The notes below the pieces were generated by a model. That model had not been told where the DNA came from, did no database searches, and worked only from the letters and a program-made list of their open reading frames with translations. A stretch of DNA of 64,000 nt, from NCBI RefSeq assembly GCF_007833355.1, contig NZ_CP020914.1, positions 2,714,047-2,778,046 on the forward strand, written 5' to 3'. The translations under genes and the position numbers were made by a program. Position 1 is the first letter of the stretch. The number at the start of each line of letters is the position of its first letter. The DNA comes from Denitratisoma sp. DHT3. Its GTDB lineage: Bacteria; Pseudomonadota; Gammaproteobacteria; Burkholderiales; Rhodocyclaceae. Below are positions 44,657 through 53,219 of the stretch, piece by piece.

Positions 44657-45481
44657 ATGCCCGAATTGCCCGAAGTCGAGGTGACCCGCCGCGGCCTGGC
44701 GCCGGCCTTGCTGGGACGGTCCGCCAGCGGCGCCGTGGCGCGGGTGCCGGCGCTGCGCTATCCGCTGCCCGCCGATCTGGAACGGCGCCTGGCGGGGCAG
44801 GTGCTGCAATCGATCCGGCGCCGCGGCAAATACCTGTTGCTGGAGTTCGGCAGCGGCTGCCTGCTGATCCACCTGGGCATGTCCGGCAGCCTGCGCCTGG
44901 TGCCGGCCCATCAGGCGCCGGGGAAGCACGACCACCTGGATCTGCGCTTCGGCCACGGAGAGGATGTCCGCACCGTGCGCCTGCGCGACCCGCGCCGTTT
45001 CGGCGCCGTGCTCTGGCTGGAGCGGCACGCGCAAACCCATCCGCTGCTGGCGGTGCTGGGCATCGAGCCGCTGACCGAGGAATTCACGCCGCGCTGGCTG
45101 TTCGATGCCAGCCGCGGGCTCAAGGCGCCGATCAAGAACGTGCTGATGGACAGCCACCGCATCGTCGGCGTGGGCAACATCTACGCGTCGGAAAGCCTGT
45201 TCCGCGCCGGCATCGATCCGCGCACCCCGGCCGGCAGAATCTCCCTGGCCCGCTGTCGGCGGCTGGTGCCGGCGATCAAGGACACCTTGAACGAGGCGAT
45301 CGCCGCCGGCGGCAGCAGCCTCAGGGACTTCATCCATTCCGACGGAGGTTCGGGCTATTTCCAGCTCCAGACCTTCGTCTACGACCGGGAAGGCCAGCCC
45401 TGCCGGCGTTGCGGCGGCCTCATCCGCCAGATCCGGCAGGGACAGCGGGCGACCTACTACTGCCCCCGCTGTCAGCGTTGA
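44657..45481 (+). CDS. mutM: Formamidopyrimidine-DNA glycosylase
   Basis: This 274-residue base-excision repair enzyme removes 8-oxoguanine and formamidopyrimidines and cuts the abasic site. The catalytic N-terminus [13 protein letters not shown] (Pro2, Glu3) is intact. The lysine in [10 protein letters not shown] and the H2TH region ([20 protein letters not shown]) are present. The C-terminal zinc finger has CRRCGG...YYCPRC. The ATG at 44657 is fixed by the requirement for Pro at position 2. Confidence 0.97.
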   Translation: MPELPEVEVTRRGLAPALLGRSASGAVARVPALRYPLPADLERRLAGQVLQSIRRRGKYLLLEFGSGCLLIHLGMSGSLRLVPAHQAPGKHDHLDLRFGHGEDVRTVRLRDPRRFGAVLWLERHAQTHPLLAVLGIEPLTEEFTPRWLFDASRGLKAPIKNVLMDSHRIVGVGNIYASESLFRAGIDPRTPAGRISLARCRRLVPAIKDTLNEAIAAGGSSLRDFIHSDGGSGYFQLQTFVYDREGQPCRRCGGLIRQIRQGQRATYYCPRCQR

Positions 45482-45493
45482 ATCACTTGCGGC

Positions 45494-46243
<750 letters not shown>

Positions 46244-46247
<4 letters not shown>

Positions 46248-46777
46248 GGATGCTCCAATAGATGGAAATGAACCTGTCCTGCCTGCCCCCGCTTGACGAC
46301 CCGCCATTCGCCGAGGCCCTCGATCGGGTGCTCGGCTTCCGCGTAGATACGGCCCCCGCGGTTCACCAACGCCGCGAGCCTGGGCTCCAGCCGCTCCAGC
46401 CAGCCCTGGCGGTAGGGCGGGTCGAGAAACAGGAGATCGTATCCCGCCGCAACGGGGGAGACGAATTGTAACGCATCGTCGCAGACAAGCTCGACGGCGC
46501 TACCCAAGAGGAGTTCGGCGTTTGTCCGCAGCTGCCGGAAGACGCCCTTGTCCCGCTCCACCATCGTCACGCGGTCCGCGCCGCGGGAGGCGGCCTCGAA
46601 GCCGAGGATGCCGCTGCCGGCGAAGAGGTCGAGGCAGGACAGGCCGGCAAGGTCGTGGCCCAGCCAGTTGAACAGCGTCTCGCGCACGCGGTCCGGCGTC
46701 GGCCGCAGGCCCTCGGCGTCCTTCACCTGGATCAGGCGGCTGCGCCACTGGCCGCCGGTGATGCGGACGCGCGCCAT
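46244..46777 (-). CDS. rsmD: 16S rRNA (guanine966-N2)-methyltransferase
   Basis: This 177-residue SAM-dependent methyltransferase modifies 16S rRNA position G966. The N-terminal [15 protein letters not shown] and [14 protein letters not shown] are family hallmarks. The SAM motif is [18 protein letters not shown], and the catalytic motif is [10 protein letters not shown]. The ATG at 46777 is used; a GTG at 46780 adds one residue. The rsmD-coaD pair is conserved, often preceded by an M16 peptidase pair, as here. Confidence 0.96.
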
Positions 46778-46784
46778 CACAGAA

Positions 46785-46855
46785 AAAGTCGCGCAGCGAC
46801 TTCAGAAAGCTCCCCTCGCCCGCTTGCGGGAGAGGGGTTGGGGGTGAGGGTGGTG
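46785..46855. repeat. Intergenic GC-hairpin repeat upstream of rsmD
   Basis: AAGTCGCGCAGCGACTT forms a short inverted repeat (46787-46803). The CCCCTCGCCCGC/GCGGGAGAGGGG hairpin follows, with TTGGGGGTGAGGG after it. This pattern recurs as an intergenic repeat in many proteobacteria. No other full copy is visible here. Confidence 0.5.
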
Positions 46856-46922
46856 GTGAGGAGATGGAGCGCCGGCGATACGTCGCTCATGCCCCGGTTT
46901 TCCTGCTGCAACGCCACGTCCA

Positions 46923-48218
46923 TCAGTCGGCCGCCACCATCACCGTCACCAGATGCTCCGGCCGCACGTGGCGGGCGAAGGCGGCCTTGACCTGCTCGCG
47001 GGTGACGGCATTCACCCTGGCCGGATAGTCGTCCAGGTAGGACAGGGGCAGCTGGTAGAAACCGATGTTGGACAGGTTCGCCAGCAGCTTGGCGTTGCTG
47101 TCCAGGCGCAGCGCCAGGCCGTCCACCAGGTTCTGCTTGGCGGCCTGGAGTTCCCTGGCCGTTGGCCCCTCGGCGAGGAATTTCGCCAGCACCTCATTCA
47201 CCACTTGCAGGGCGGCGCCGGCCTGGTCGCGCTTGGTTTGCAGGCCGATCTCGAAGGGCCCTTCGAGCCGGCGCGGCGCGAAGTAGGAATACACGCTGTA
47301 GGCATAGCCGCGCTTCTCCCGCACCTCCTGCATCAGGCGCGAGACGAAGCCGCCGCCGCCCAGGGTGTAGTTGCCCACCAGCAGCGCGTAGTAGTCGGGA
47401 TCGTCGCGGCGCAGCGCCGGCAGGCCGACGTGGATGTGGCTCTGGCTCGCCGGATGGGCGACGCGCACGGTGCCGGCCTGTGGCGCGGTAACCGGCGGCA
47501 GCGGCGCGGCCGCTTCGCCCGCCGGCAGCGCGGCGGTGAGCTGCCGGGCGATGGCTTCCGCCTCGGCCCGGGAGATGTCGCCGATCAGGGACACCACGGC
47601 GTTCCTGGCGTTGTAGTGGCGGGCGTGGAAGGCCACCAGATCGTCGCGGCCGATCGCGGCCACCGAGACCGTGCTGGCGCTGGCGCCGTAGGCGTGGCCC
47701 GGATAGATCTCCGCCGCGAAGCGTTTCGCGGCGATGCTGTCGGGCCGCGTGTCGGCCTCCTGGATGGCGGCGATGGAGCGCGCCTTTTCCCGTTCCAGCG
47801 CGGCCGCCGGATAGGTGGGCGCGGCGAGCAGCCGGGCCATCAGCGCCAGGGCGCCGTCGCGTTCGGCGCGTTCGGACAGGGTGCGCAGCCGCAGCCCGGC
47901 GCGGTCCGCGTCCAGCGAGCCGGCCAGCTGGGCGCCGAGGTCCACCAGGCGGCCGGCGATCTGCTCCTCGTCCAGGTCCGCCAGGCCGCTGTCGAGCAGT
48001 CCGTTGGCGAGCCCCGCCAGACCCGCCTTGCCCGGCGGATCGTAGGCCGCGCCGGCCACGAAGTCGACCTGCACGTCCAGCATCGGCAGGGCGCGGCTTT
48101 CGATGAAATACACGCGGGCGCCGTCGGACGTGGTCCAGTGCTGGATCGGCGGGGCGGCAATCGCGGTCTCGGCGGTGAGGGTGATGCAGAACAGGAGCAG
48201 GGCAAGAAATTTTTTCAT
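46923..48218 (-). CDS. M16-family protein without zinc motif
   Basis: This 431-residue M16-type protein has a signal peptide (MKKFLALLLFCITLTAETAIA). At the place of the metal site the HxxEH motif is absent (FVAGAAYDPPGKAGLAGLAN), so it is the non-catalytic partner of the pair. The C-terminal half keeps the M16 substrate-binding features (YTLGGGGFVSRLMQEVREKRGYAYS). Bacterial M16 pairs act as heterodimers in the periplasm. It overlaps nothing but starts 14 nt after the catalytic subunit's stop region. The start at 48218 is chosen for the signal peptide. Confidence 0.9.
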   Translation of the reverse strand: MKKFLALLLFCITLTAETAIAAPPIQHWTTSDGARVYFIESRALPMLDVQVDFVAGAAYDPPGKAGLAGLANGLLDSGLADLDEEQIAGRLVDLGAQLAGSLDADRAGLRLRTLSERAERDGALALMARLLAAPTYPAAALEREKARSIAAIQEADTRPDSIAAKRFAAEIYPGHAYGASASTVSVAAIGRDDLVAFHARHYNARNAVVSLIGDISRAEAEAIARQLTAALPAGEAAAPLPPVTAPQAGTVRVAHPASQSHIHVGLPALRRDDPDYYALLVGNYTLGGGGFVSRLMQEVREKRGYAYSVYSYFAPRRLEGPFEIGLQTKRDQAGAALQVVNEVLAKFLAEGPTARELQAAKQNLVDGLALRLDSNAKLLANLSNIGFYQLPLSYLDDYPARVNAVTREQVKAAFARHVRPEHLVTVMVAAD

Positions 48219-48232
48219 GGCGATGTCTGGAA

Positions 48233-49591
48233 TCAATGATGATGGCCAGCGGCAGGCGCTGCTGGACGCTGCGCCTGTTCCAGCGGCAGCGGGTCGAGGG
48301 TGGCCACGGTCAGGGTGTCGTCGCCGAAGTACTTGGCGGCCACCGCCCGCACTTCCTCGGCGCTGACGGAGCGGATCTTTTCCAGCATCCGGTCGATGTC
48401 GCGCCAGTGGAAGCCGCTGGCTTCGGCGTGGCCGATTTCCATCGCCTGGCCCATCATCGAATCGCGCTTGTAGACCTGGCTGGCGATGGTCTGCACCTTG
48501 ACCCGCGCCAGCTCCTCGGCGGTCACGCCCTCCCTGGCGATGCGTGCCACCTCCGCGCGCAGCGCGGCCTCCAGCTCGGCCGCGGTATGCCCTTCGGCCG
48601 GCTGGCCGCCGAGGGTGAACAGGGCTTCGCCGCGCAGGGTGCCGTCATAGCCGGCGCCGGCGCTCTGCGCGATCTTGCGCTCGCGCACCAGGTGGCGCGG
48701 GAAACGCGCCGCGTCGTGGCCGTCGAGCAGGGTCGCCAGTACTTCCAGCGCGTAGGGCTCGCGGTCCCGTTCCACGTCCTTCAGCTTGGGCACCTTCCAG
48801 GCCAGGGCCACGTAGGGCAGCTTGGCCGGCGCCTTCACCACCACCCGGCGCGGCCCTTCCTGGGGCGGCTCGTTGCGCGGCTTGCGTTCGGGCTGGGTCT
48901 GGGGCGCCTTGAGGGGGCCGAAGTGCCGCTCGGCGAGGCGGAACACCTGTTGGTGATCGACGTCGCCGACGATCACCACGTAGGCGTTGGCCGGGTTGTA
49001 CCAGGTCCGGTACCAGTCCTGCGCATCGCGCCAGGTCATGTGTTCGAGATCGTCCATCCAGCCGATGATGGGCCGGTGATAGGGGTGGGCGACGAAAGCG
49101 GCGGCGCGCAGCGCCTCGTGGACCTTGGCGATGGGCTCGTCCTCGGTGCGCATCCGGCGTTCCTCCATCACCACCTTGATCTCCGAGGCGAACTCCTTGG
49201 CGTCCAGCTTGAGATGGGCCATCCGGTCCGCCTCCAGGGCCATCATCTCGCCCAGCCGCGCCTGCGGCACCTGCTGGAAATAGGCGGTGTAGTCGAGGCT
49301 GGTGAAGGCGTTGTCGCGCCCGCCGGCCGCCGCCACCCGGCGCGAGAACTCGCCGGGACCGACCTTCTGCGTGCCCTTGAACATCATGTGCTCCAGCACG
49401 TGGGCGACGCCCGAGGTGCCGTCCCGCTCGTCCATGCTGCCGGCCCGGTACCAGACCATCTGCACCGCGGTGGGCGCGCGGTGATCCTCCTTGACGATGA
49501 TGCGCAGGCCGTTGGCCAGGCGGGTTTCATAAGGGTTGGCCAGGGCCGCCGCGGAGAGCAGCAGCGAGGCGCACAGCAGTAGTCTTTTCAT
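48233..49591 (-). CDS. M16-family zinc metallopeptidase, catalytic subunit
   Basis: This 452-residue protein has a signal peptide (MKRLLLCASLLLSAAALA) and the inverted zinc motif HVLEH (64-68), with the distal Glu in EIKVVMEERR (about 143). It should degrade or process peptides in the periplasm, together with the inactive partner downstream. The His-rich C-terminal end (AGHHH) is a small oddity that might bind metal. It diverges from ftsY with an 87-nt gap, a standard arrangement in betaproteobacteria. Confidence 0.94.
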   Translation of the reverse strand: MKRLLLCASLLLSAAALANPYETRLANGLRIIVKEDHRAPTAVQMVWYRAGSMDERDGTSGVAHVLEHMMFKGTQKVGPGEFSRRVAAAGGRDNAFTSLDYTAYFQQVPQARLGEMMALEADRMAHLKLDAKEFASEIKVVMEERRMRTEDEPIAKVHEALRAAAFVAHPYHRPIIGWMDDLEHMTWRDAQDWYRTWYNPANAYVVIVGDVDHQQVFRLAERHFGPLKAPQTQPERKPRNEPPQEGPRRVVVKAPAKLPYVALAWKVPKLKDVERDREPYALEVLATLLDGHDAARFPRHLVRERKIAQSAGAGYDGTLRGEALFTLGGQPAEGHTAAELEAALRAEVARIAREGVTAEELARVKVQTIASQVYKRDSMMGQAMEIGHAEASGFHWRDIDRMLEKIRSVSAEEVRAVAAKYFGDDTLTVATLDPLPLEQAQRPAAPAAGHHH

Positions 49592-49678
49592 GGTGGTTCC
49601 AGGGCTTTGTTAAACTGGTGCCTTCCGGGATTTTCCCGTCTCGCGCATCATACGCGCGCCCTCTAGACTGTTTTTTTC

Positions 49679-50710
49679 ATGCTGAGTTTCTTCAAGAAGA
49701 AAGACCCCGCCCAAGACCCGTTCGCCGCGCAGGGCGTCACCTCTGACGCCACCTCGGACGCCGCGGCGGAGTCGTCCGCTGCCGAAGCGCCCAGGCGCTC
49801 CTGGACCGAACGCCTCAAGGCCGGGCTTTCCCGCACCCGGGCCAACCTGGGCGGCAAGCTCGCCGGCCTCTTCAGCCGCGCCCGGATCGACGACGAGCTG
49901 CTGGAGGAGCTGGAATCCACGCTACTGATGGCGGATTGCGGCGTCGAGGCCACCCACTGGCTGCTCGACGAACTCAAGGCCCGGGTGAAGAAGGACAAGC
50001 TCGAATCCCCGGCGCAGTTGCAGCAGGCCCTGAGCGAACTGCTGACGCAACTGCTCGCGCCCCTGGAGCGGGCGCTGGACGTGTCCTCCCACCAGCCCTT
50101 CGTGATCATGATCGCGGGGGTCAATGGCGCGGGCAAGACCACCTCCATCGGCAAGCTGGCCAAGCATTTCCAGACCCAGGGCAAGAGCGTGCTGCTGGCC
50201 GCCGGCGACACCTTCCGCGCCGCCGCCCGCGAGCAGTTGATGACCTGGGGCGAGCGCAACGGCGTCACCGTGATCGCCCAGGAATCCGGCGACCCGGCGG
50301 CGGTGGTGTTCGACGCCATCGCCGCGGCCAAGGCGCGGGGCATCGACGTGGTGCTGGCCGACACCGCCGGACGGCTACCCACCCAGCTGCACCTGATGGA
50401 AGAAATCGCCAAGGTGCGCCGCGTGATCCAGAAGGCCGAGCCCAGCGGCCCGCACGAGGTGCTGCTGGTGCTGGACGCCAACATCGGCCAGAACGCCATC
50501 GCCCAGGTGAAGGCCTTCGACAAGGCGATCGGCGTCACCGGCCTGGTGGTGACCAAGCTCGACGGCACCGCCAAGGGCGGCGTGCTGGCCGCCATCTCGC
50601 GCCAGTGCCCGAAGCCCGTGCGCTTCATCGGCGTGGGCGAGGGCATCGACGACCTGCAGCCCTTCCGCGTCGACGAATTCGTCTCCGCCCTGTTCGAGGA
50701 CAACGCCTGA
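49679..50710 (+). CDS. ftsY: Signal recognition particle receptor FtsY
   Basis: This 343-residue SRP GTPase docks ribosome-nascent chains carrying membrane proteins at the Sec translocon. It has a short N-terminal region (about 1-45) rich in Ala/Ser/Asp, instead of the long acidic A domain of E. coli. An N domain follows, then the G domain with [13 protein letters not shown] (about residue 147), [19 protein letters not shown] and [12 protein letters not shown]. All GTPase motifs are intact. Confidence 0.97.
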   Translation: MLSFFKKKDPAQDPFAAQGVTSDATSDAAAESSAAEAPRRSWTERLKAGLSRTRANLGGKLAGLFSRARIDDELLEELESTLLMADCGVEATHWLLDELKARVKKDKLESPAQLQQALSELLTQLLAPLERALDVSSHQPFVIMIAGVNGAGKTTSIGKLAKHFQTQGKSVLLAAGDTFRAAAREQLMTWGERNGVTVIAQESGDPAAVVFDAIAAAKARGIDVVLADTAGRLPTQLHLMEEIAKVRRVIQKAEPSGPHEVLLVLDANIGQNAIAQVKAFDKAIGVTGLVVTKLDGTAKGGVLAAISRQCPKPVRFIGVGEGIDDLQPFRVDEFVSALFEDNA

Positions 50711-50742
50711 GCGCCGCCGCGGCGCCCAGGTGACAAGGGGGC

Positions 50743-51615
50743 TCAGCCCTCCAGCTTGAACACCCGCAGCGCGTTCTCGCGCAGGAACTTCGGCCATACC
50801 TCGTCGTTGAACGGAACGTGGGGCATGTCGCGGAAGATGCGCTCCAGGGAGATGCCCATCGGGAAGTAGCCGGCGTAGAGAATCCTGTCGGCGCCCCGGG
50901 TATTGGCGAACTGGATGATCTCCTCCGGGTAGTGCTTGGGCGCGAAGGCGCTGGTCGAGTAGTAGAGGTTGGGGTACTTCAGCATCAGCTTCCAGGCCAG
51001 CTTTTCCCAGGGTTCCGCGCCGTGGCGCATCACCACCCGCAGCTCGGGGAAGAACCAGCACACCTCGTCCAGCAGCTCCACCTTCTGCGGCGCCAGCGGC
51101 AGACGCGGGCCGGGCACGCCGACGCACATGCAGATGGGGATGTCGAGGTCCACGCAGGCGGCGTAGATCGGATACCACTTCCTGTCGTCGATCGGCACCT
51201 GCGGGCACAGCCCCGAGGGGAAGGCGGTCACCGCCTTGATGCCGTACTCCTTGTGCAGGCGGCGGATCTTGCGCACCTCCTCCATACCCTTGTTGGGATT
51301 GGCCTCGTAGGAGGCGAAGAAACGGTCGGGCCGGCGCTTGAGGGCGTCGAGATGGGGCGCGTTGCCGTCGTCGATGCCGATCATCGAGCGCTCGATGCCG
51401 TAGCGATCCATCTGCGCGATCGTGTAGGCCACGTAGTCGGGCTGCCGGCCGGCCTGGGGAATGTCCTTGAACATGTACTGGGCCGGCATCTTGAATTGCC
51501 GATGGCTTTCCTCGTCCATCAGCATCGGCTTGATGAACTCGTACCAGCCGCTGTTGTCCTCCCCCGGGATTCCCATCATCAGATCGATGATCTTCACGTT
51601 GTCCGGCATCGCCAT
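50743..51615 (-). CDS. Amidohydrolase-family (amidohydrolase 2) protein
   Basis: This 290-residue TIM-barrel protein is of the amidohydrolase 2 (ACMSD-like) type. The usual N-terminal HxH is missing (KIIDLMMGIPGED), but later parts fit: GIDDGNAPHLDALKRRPDRFFASYEANP, VMRHGAEPWEKLAWKLMLKYPNLYYSTSAFAP and RILYAGYFPMG in place of the common GSDFP. Metal ligands may therefore be reduced, and decarboxylase or hydrolase activity is uncertain. GGGAG precedes the ATG at 51615. Relatives occur in steroid and aromatic degraders, in line with the LLM and SnoaL genes. Confidence 0.72.
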   Translation of the reverse strand: MAMPDNVKIIDLMMGIPGEDNSGWYEFIKPMLMDEESHRQFKMPAQYMFKDIPQAGRQPDYVAYTIAQMDRYGIERSMIGIDDGNAPHLDALKRRPDRFFASYEANPNKGMEEVRKIRRLHKEYGIKAVTAFPSGLCPQVPIDDRKWYPIYAACVDLDIPICMCVGVPGPRLPLAPQKVELLDEVCWFFPELRVVMRHGAEPWEKLAWKLMLKYPNLYYSTSAFAPKHYPEEIIQFANTRGADRILYAGYFPMGISLERIFRDMPHVPFNDEVWPKFLRENALRVFKLEG

Positions 51616-51654
51616 CGGTTTTCTCCCTGTGATCGTGGGTTTGGTGGCGGTTGA

Positions 51655-51930
51655 TTATAGGTAGTGGACCGCCGTCGGCAGCCATTGCGAAAAGAGTCGA
51701 AGATGGAGCTCCGGCAGCAGTCCTGGGCCGGGACTCATCAGGCCACGCAGGTCACTTTCCTTGACAGTGGCTGCCGCTTTCACCTCGACGCCTACCAGCT
51801 TTCCAGCCGCGTTCTCGATCACGACATCGACTTCGACTTTGTCGGCATCCCGGTAGTAGATCAGGCGATAGTCGCCGTCTGCCGTGGTCGTGTGCTTGAT
51901 CAGTTCCCCGAAAACGAAGGTCTTCCGGAC
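51655..51930 (-). pseudogene. C-terminal remnant of a DUF4143-type AAA ATPase
   Basis: Reading the minus strand from 51930 to the stop at 51655 gives KTFVFGELIKH, IYYRDADKVEVDVVIE, then GKLVGVEVKAAATVKESDLRGL. This is the conserved C-terminal DUF4143 part of AAA+ ATPases common in mobile DNA, with its nuclease-like VxVKAAATV block. The ATPase half is absent: upstream of 51930 another frame with unrelated sequence takes over. The fragment is not expected to be functional. Confidence 0.7.
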
Positions 51931-52160
51931 TTGGTCTCGGCGGAGTACGCGCCGATAACAGTGTCGGTACCCAGCACGGGGGGCATGGAGGTATCCGCAA
52001 CGGTGGTGCTGGCGGTCTGGCCAGCGGCCGTGACGGTCAGGGTCTCGTCGCCTTCGGTGATCAGCAGGTCTTTCTCGAAGATGCCGGGTGGCAACGCAGT
52101 GAGTCCCTCGTTGCGCACATCCAGGATCAGGTCATGCTCGCGCGCTGTAATGGTTTTCAT
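51900..52160 (-). pseudogene. Truncated AbiEii-type toxin gene fused to unrelated sequence
   Basis: The frame from 52160 begins MKTITAREHDLILDV, continues EGLTALPPGIFEKDLLITE, and then departs at about 52052. This opening matches the start of nucleotidyltransferase-type AbiEii toxins that follow AbiEi antitoxins. The remaining about 50 codons (VTAAGQTASTTVADTSMPPV...) are unrelated Thr/Ala-rich sequence, and the nucleotidyltransferase core is missing. It overlaps the antitoxin gene by 29 nt, the normal coupling of the pair, so the toxin was truncated by a rearrangement. Confidence 0.65.
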
Positions 52161-52557
52161 AGCGCACGGTGCTGATGCCGACGGTGATCTTGCGGGAAAT
52201 ACGGCGCTGGCCCGTATTGAACGTCGTGCGCACCGGAATCTGCGTGGTCTTGCCCTCGGCGTAGTCGGCCTGGGCGCGGCCCAACTGCACGGGCACGCCT
52301 AGTTTTTCCAGCGCTTCCTGCGCCAGCTCTTCCAGGGACACACGCGGCACGGGTTTGCCAGACAAGGTGCTCGGGCGCGCTTTGGCGTAGACGCCATAAC
52401 CGAGGCGAACGATCTTACCCGCCTCGATGAGCTCCTTGATCGCCCGGCTGATCTGGCTGGGGCTGCCCATGGCCTCGAAATCCGCGCGCAGGACGACCTC
52501 GCCCTTGCGCAGGGCGATGGAGCGAACCATCCTGTCTTTGACGCTGAGTCGGCTCAT
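52132..52557 (-). CDS. AbiEi-family (DUF6088) antitoxin
   Basis: This 141-residue protein is of the DUF6088/type IV antitoxin group. An N-terminal winged helix (DRMVRSIALRKGEVVLRADFEAMGSPSQISRAIKELIEAGKIVRLGYGVYAKA) is followed by a small C-terminal domain (VPVQLGRAQADY...FNTGQRRISRKITVG). It should bind its own promoter and counteract an AbiEii nucleotidyltransferase toxin. The ATG at 52557 has GGAGG 6 nt upstream. Its cognate toxin is truncated, leaving this as an orphan antitoxin. Confidence 0.8.
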   Translation of the reverse strand: MSRLSVKDRMVRSIALRKGEVVLRADFEAMGSPSQISRAIKELIEAGKIVRLGYGVYAKARPSTLSGKPVPRVSLEELAQEALEKLGVPVQLGRAQADYAEGKTTQIPVRTTFNTGQRRISRKITVGISTVRYENHYSARA

Positions 52558-52668
52558 GGCGACCTCCGATGTGATGCAAACATTGCCCATTTACTGTACT
52601 CGATCTTGACTTCCTTTTCCAGTTGATCCATGGGTTTTTTGATGCAAGGATTGCTCATTGCTGAAACG

Positions 52669-52717
52669 CAAAAATCCCCCGATCCCACCGCCTTTGAGGT
52701 CAGTGAGATCGGGGGAT
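52669..52717 (-). terminator. Strong Rho-independent terminator
   Basis: An 11-bp perfect stem (ATCCCCCGATC / GATCGGGGGAT) with a 22-nt loop is followed on the minus strand by TTTTTG. It lies 14 nt after the stop of the gene remnant at 52731, so it once ended that gene. Confidence 0.8.
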
Positions 52718-52730
52718 GCGATGGTTGCGG

Positions 52731-52844
52731 CTACGGCTGCCGATGCCACTGGATCAGCGCGTTGCAGCGGGCACGCTCGCGCTCGTGCTGTTCGATGGCG
52801 TCAAGTGCCCACTGGGCGATCTGGGGATCGCTGGCAACGGCAAG
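52731..52844 (-). pseudogene. 37-codon C-terminal gene remnant
   Basis: After an in-frame TGA the minus strand reads NLAVASDPQIAQWALDAIEQ, then HERERARCNALIQWHRQP, then TAG at 52731, with a proper terminator beyond. The composition is protein-like and helical, but I do not recognise the family. No start remains, so this is the end of a lost gene. Confidence 0.5.
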
Positions 52845-53134
52845 ATTTCACTTCACTGCCCTCGGTCGAGACATTCAACTTCCAGCACCGGGCACACATC
52901 TCGCACCGCATCTGGAACACTTTCGACCAGGGCGAGGCACTGTTCCCGACAGACGCGGCCGCCGAGCTAGCACGTCGAGCCGAATCTCTGCGCGAATTCA
53001 CCGAGAGCCAAATCACACGTGCGTGGCAACGGCTGGCCGAAACCACCTCCACCGCCCCCCGCAGCCGCTGGCGGCTCGGGTTGGCGTAATCGTCGCTTCT
53101 TCCGTAAAGACCCTGCACCCGCAAGGCTCTTAAG
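52845..53134. other. Unassigned stretch between remnants and the S-layer-like gene
   Basis: Open frames exist on both strands (for example plus strand 52658-53089, with FNFQHRAHISHRIWNTFDQG), but none has a clear start, ribosome binding site or known domain. It looks like further degraded accessory DNA. Confidence 0.4.
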
Positions 53135-53170
53135 GAAAAAACCCTGCCCCTCGTGAGAAGGACAGGGTTT
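53135..53170 (-). terminator. Rho-independent terminator of the S-layer-like gene
   Basis: On the minus strand AAACCCTG and CAGGGTTT form the stem (53163-53170 with 53139-53146), and the T run continues to TTTTTTCC. It lies 50 nt after the stop of the 1146-residue gene. Confidence 0.85.
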
Positions 53171-53219
53171 CAATCACCTCAAGCGCCCATCCGAGGACAG
53201 GCGCTTGTCTCCGGGGAGA

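Noticed and set aside
52658..53089. 143-codon plus-strand open frame
   Set aside because: It begins inside a terminator hairpin, is antisense to a gene remnant and shows no known domain. I kept it only as unassigned degraded DNA.
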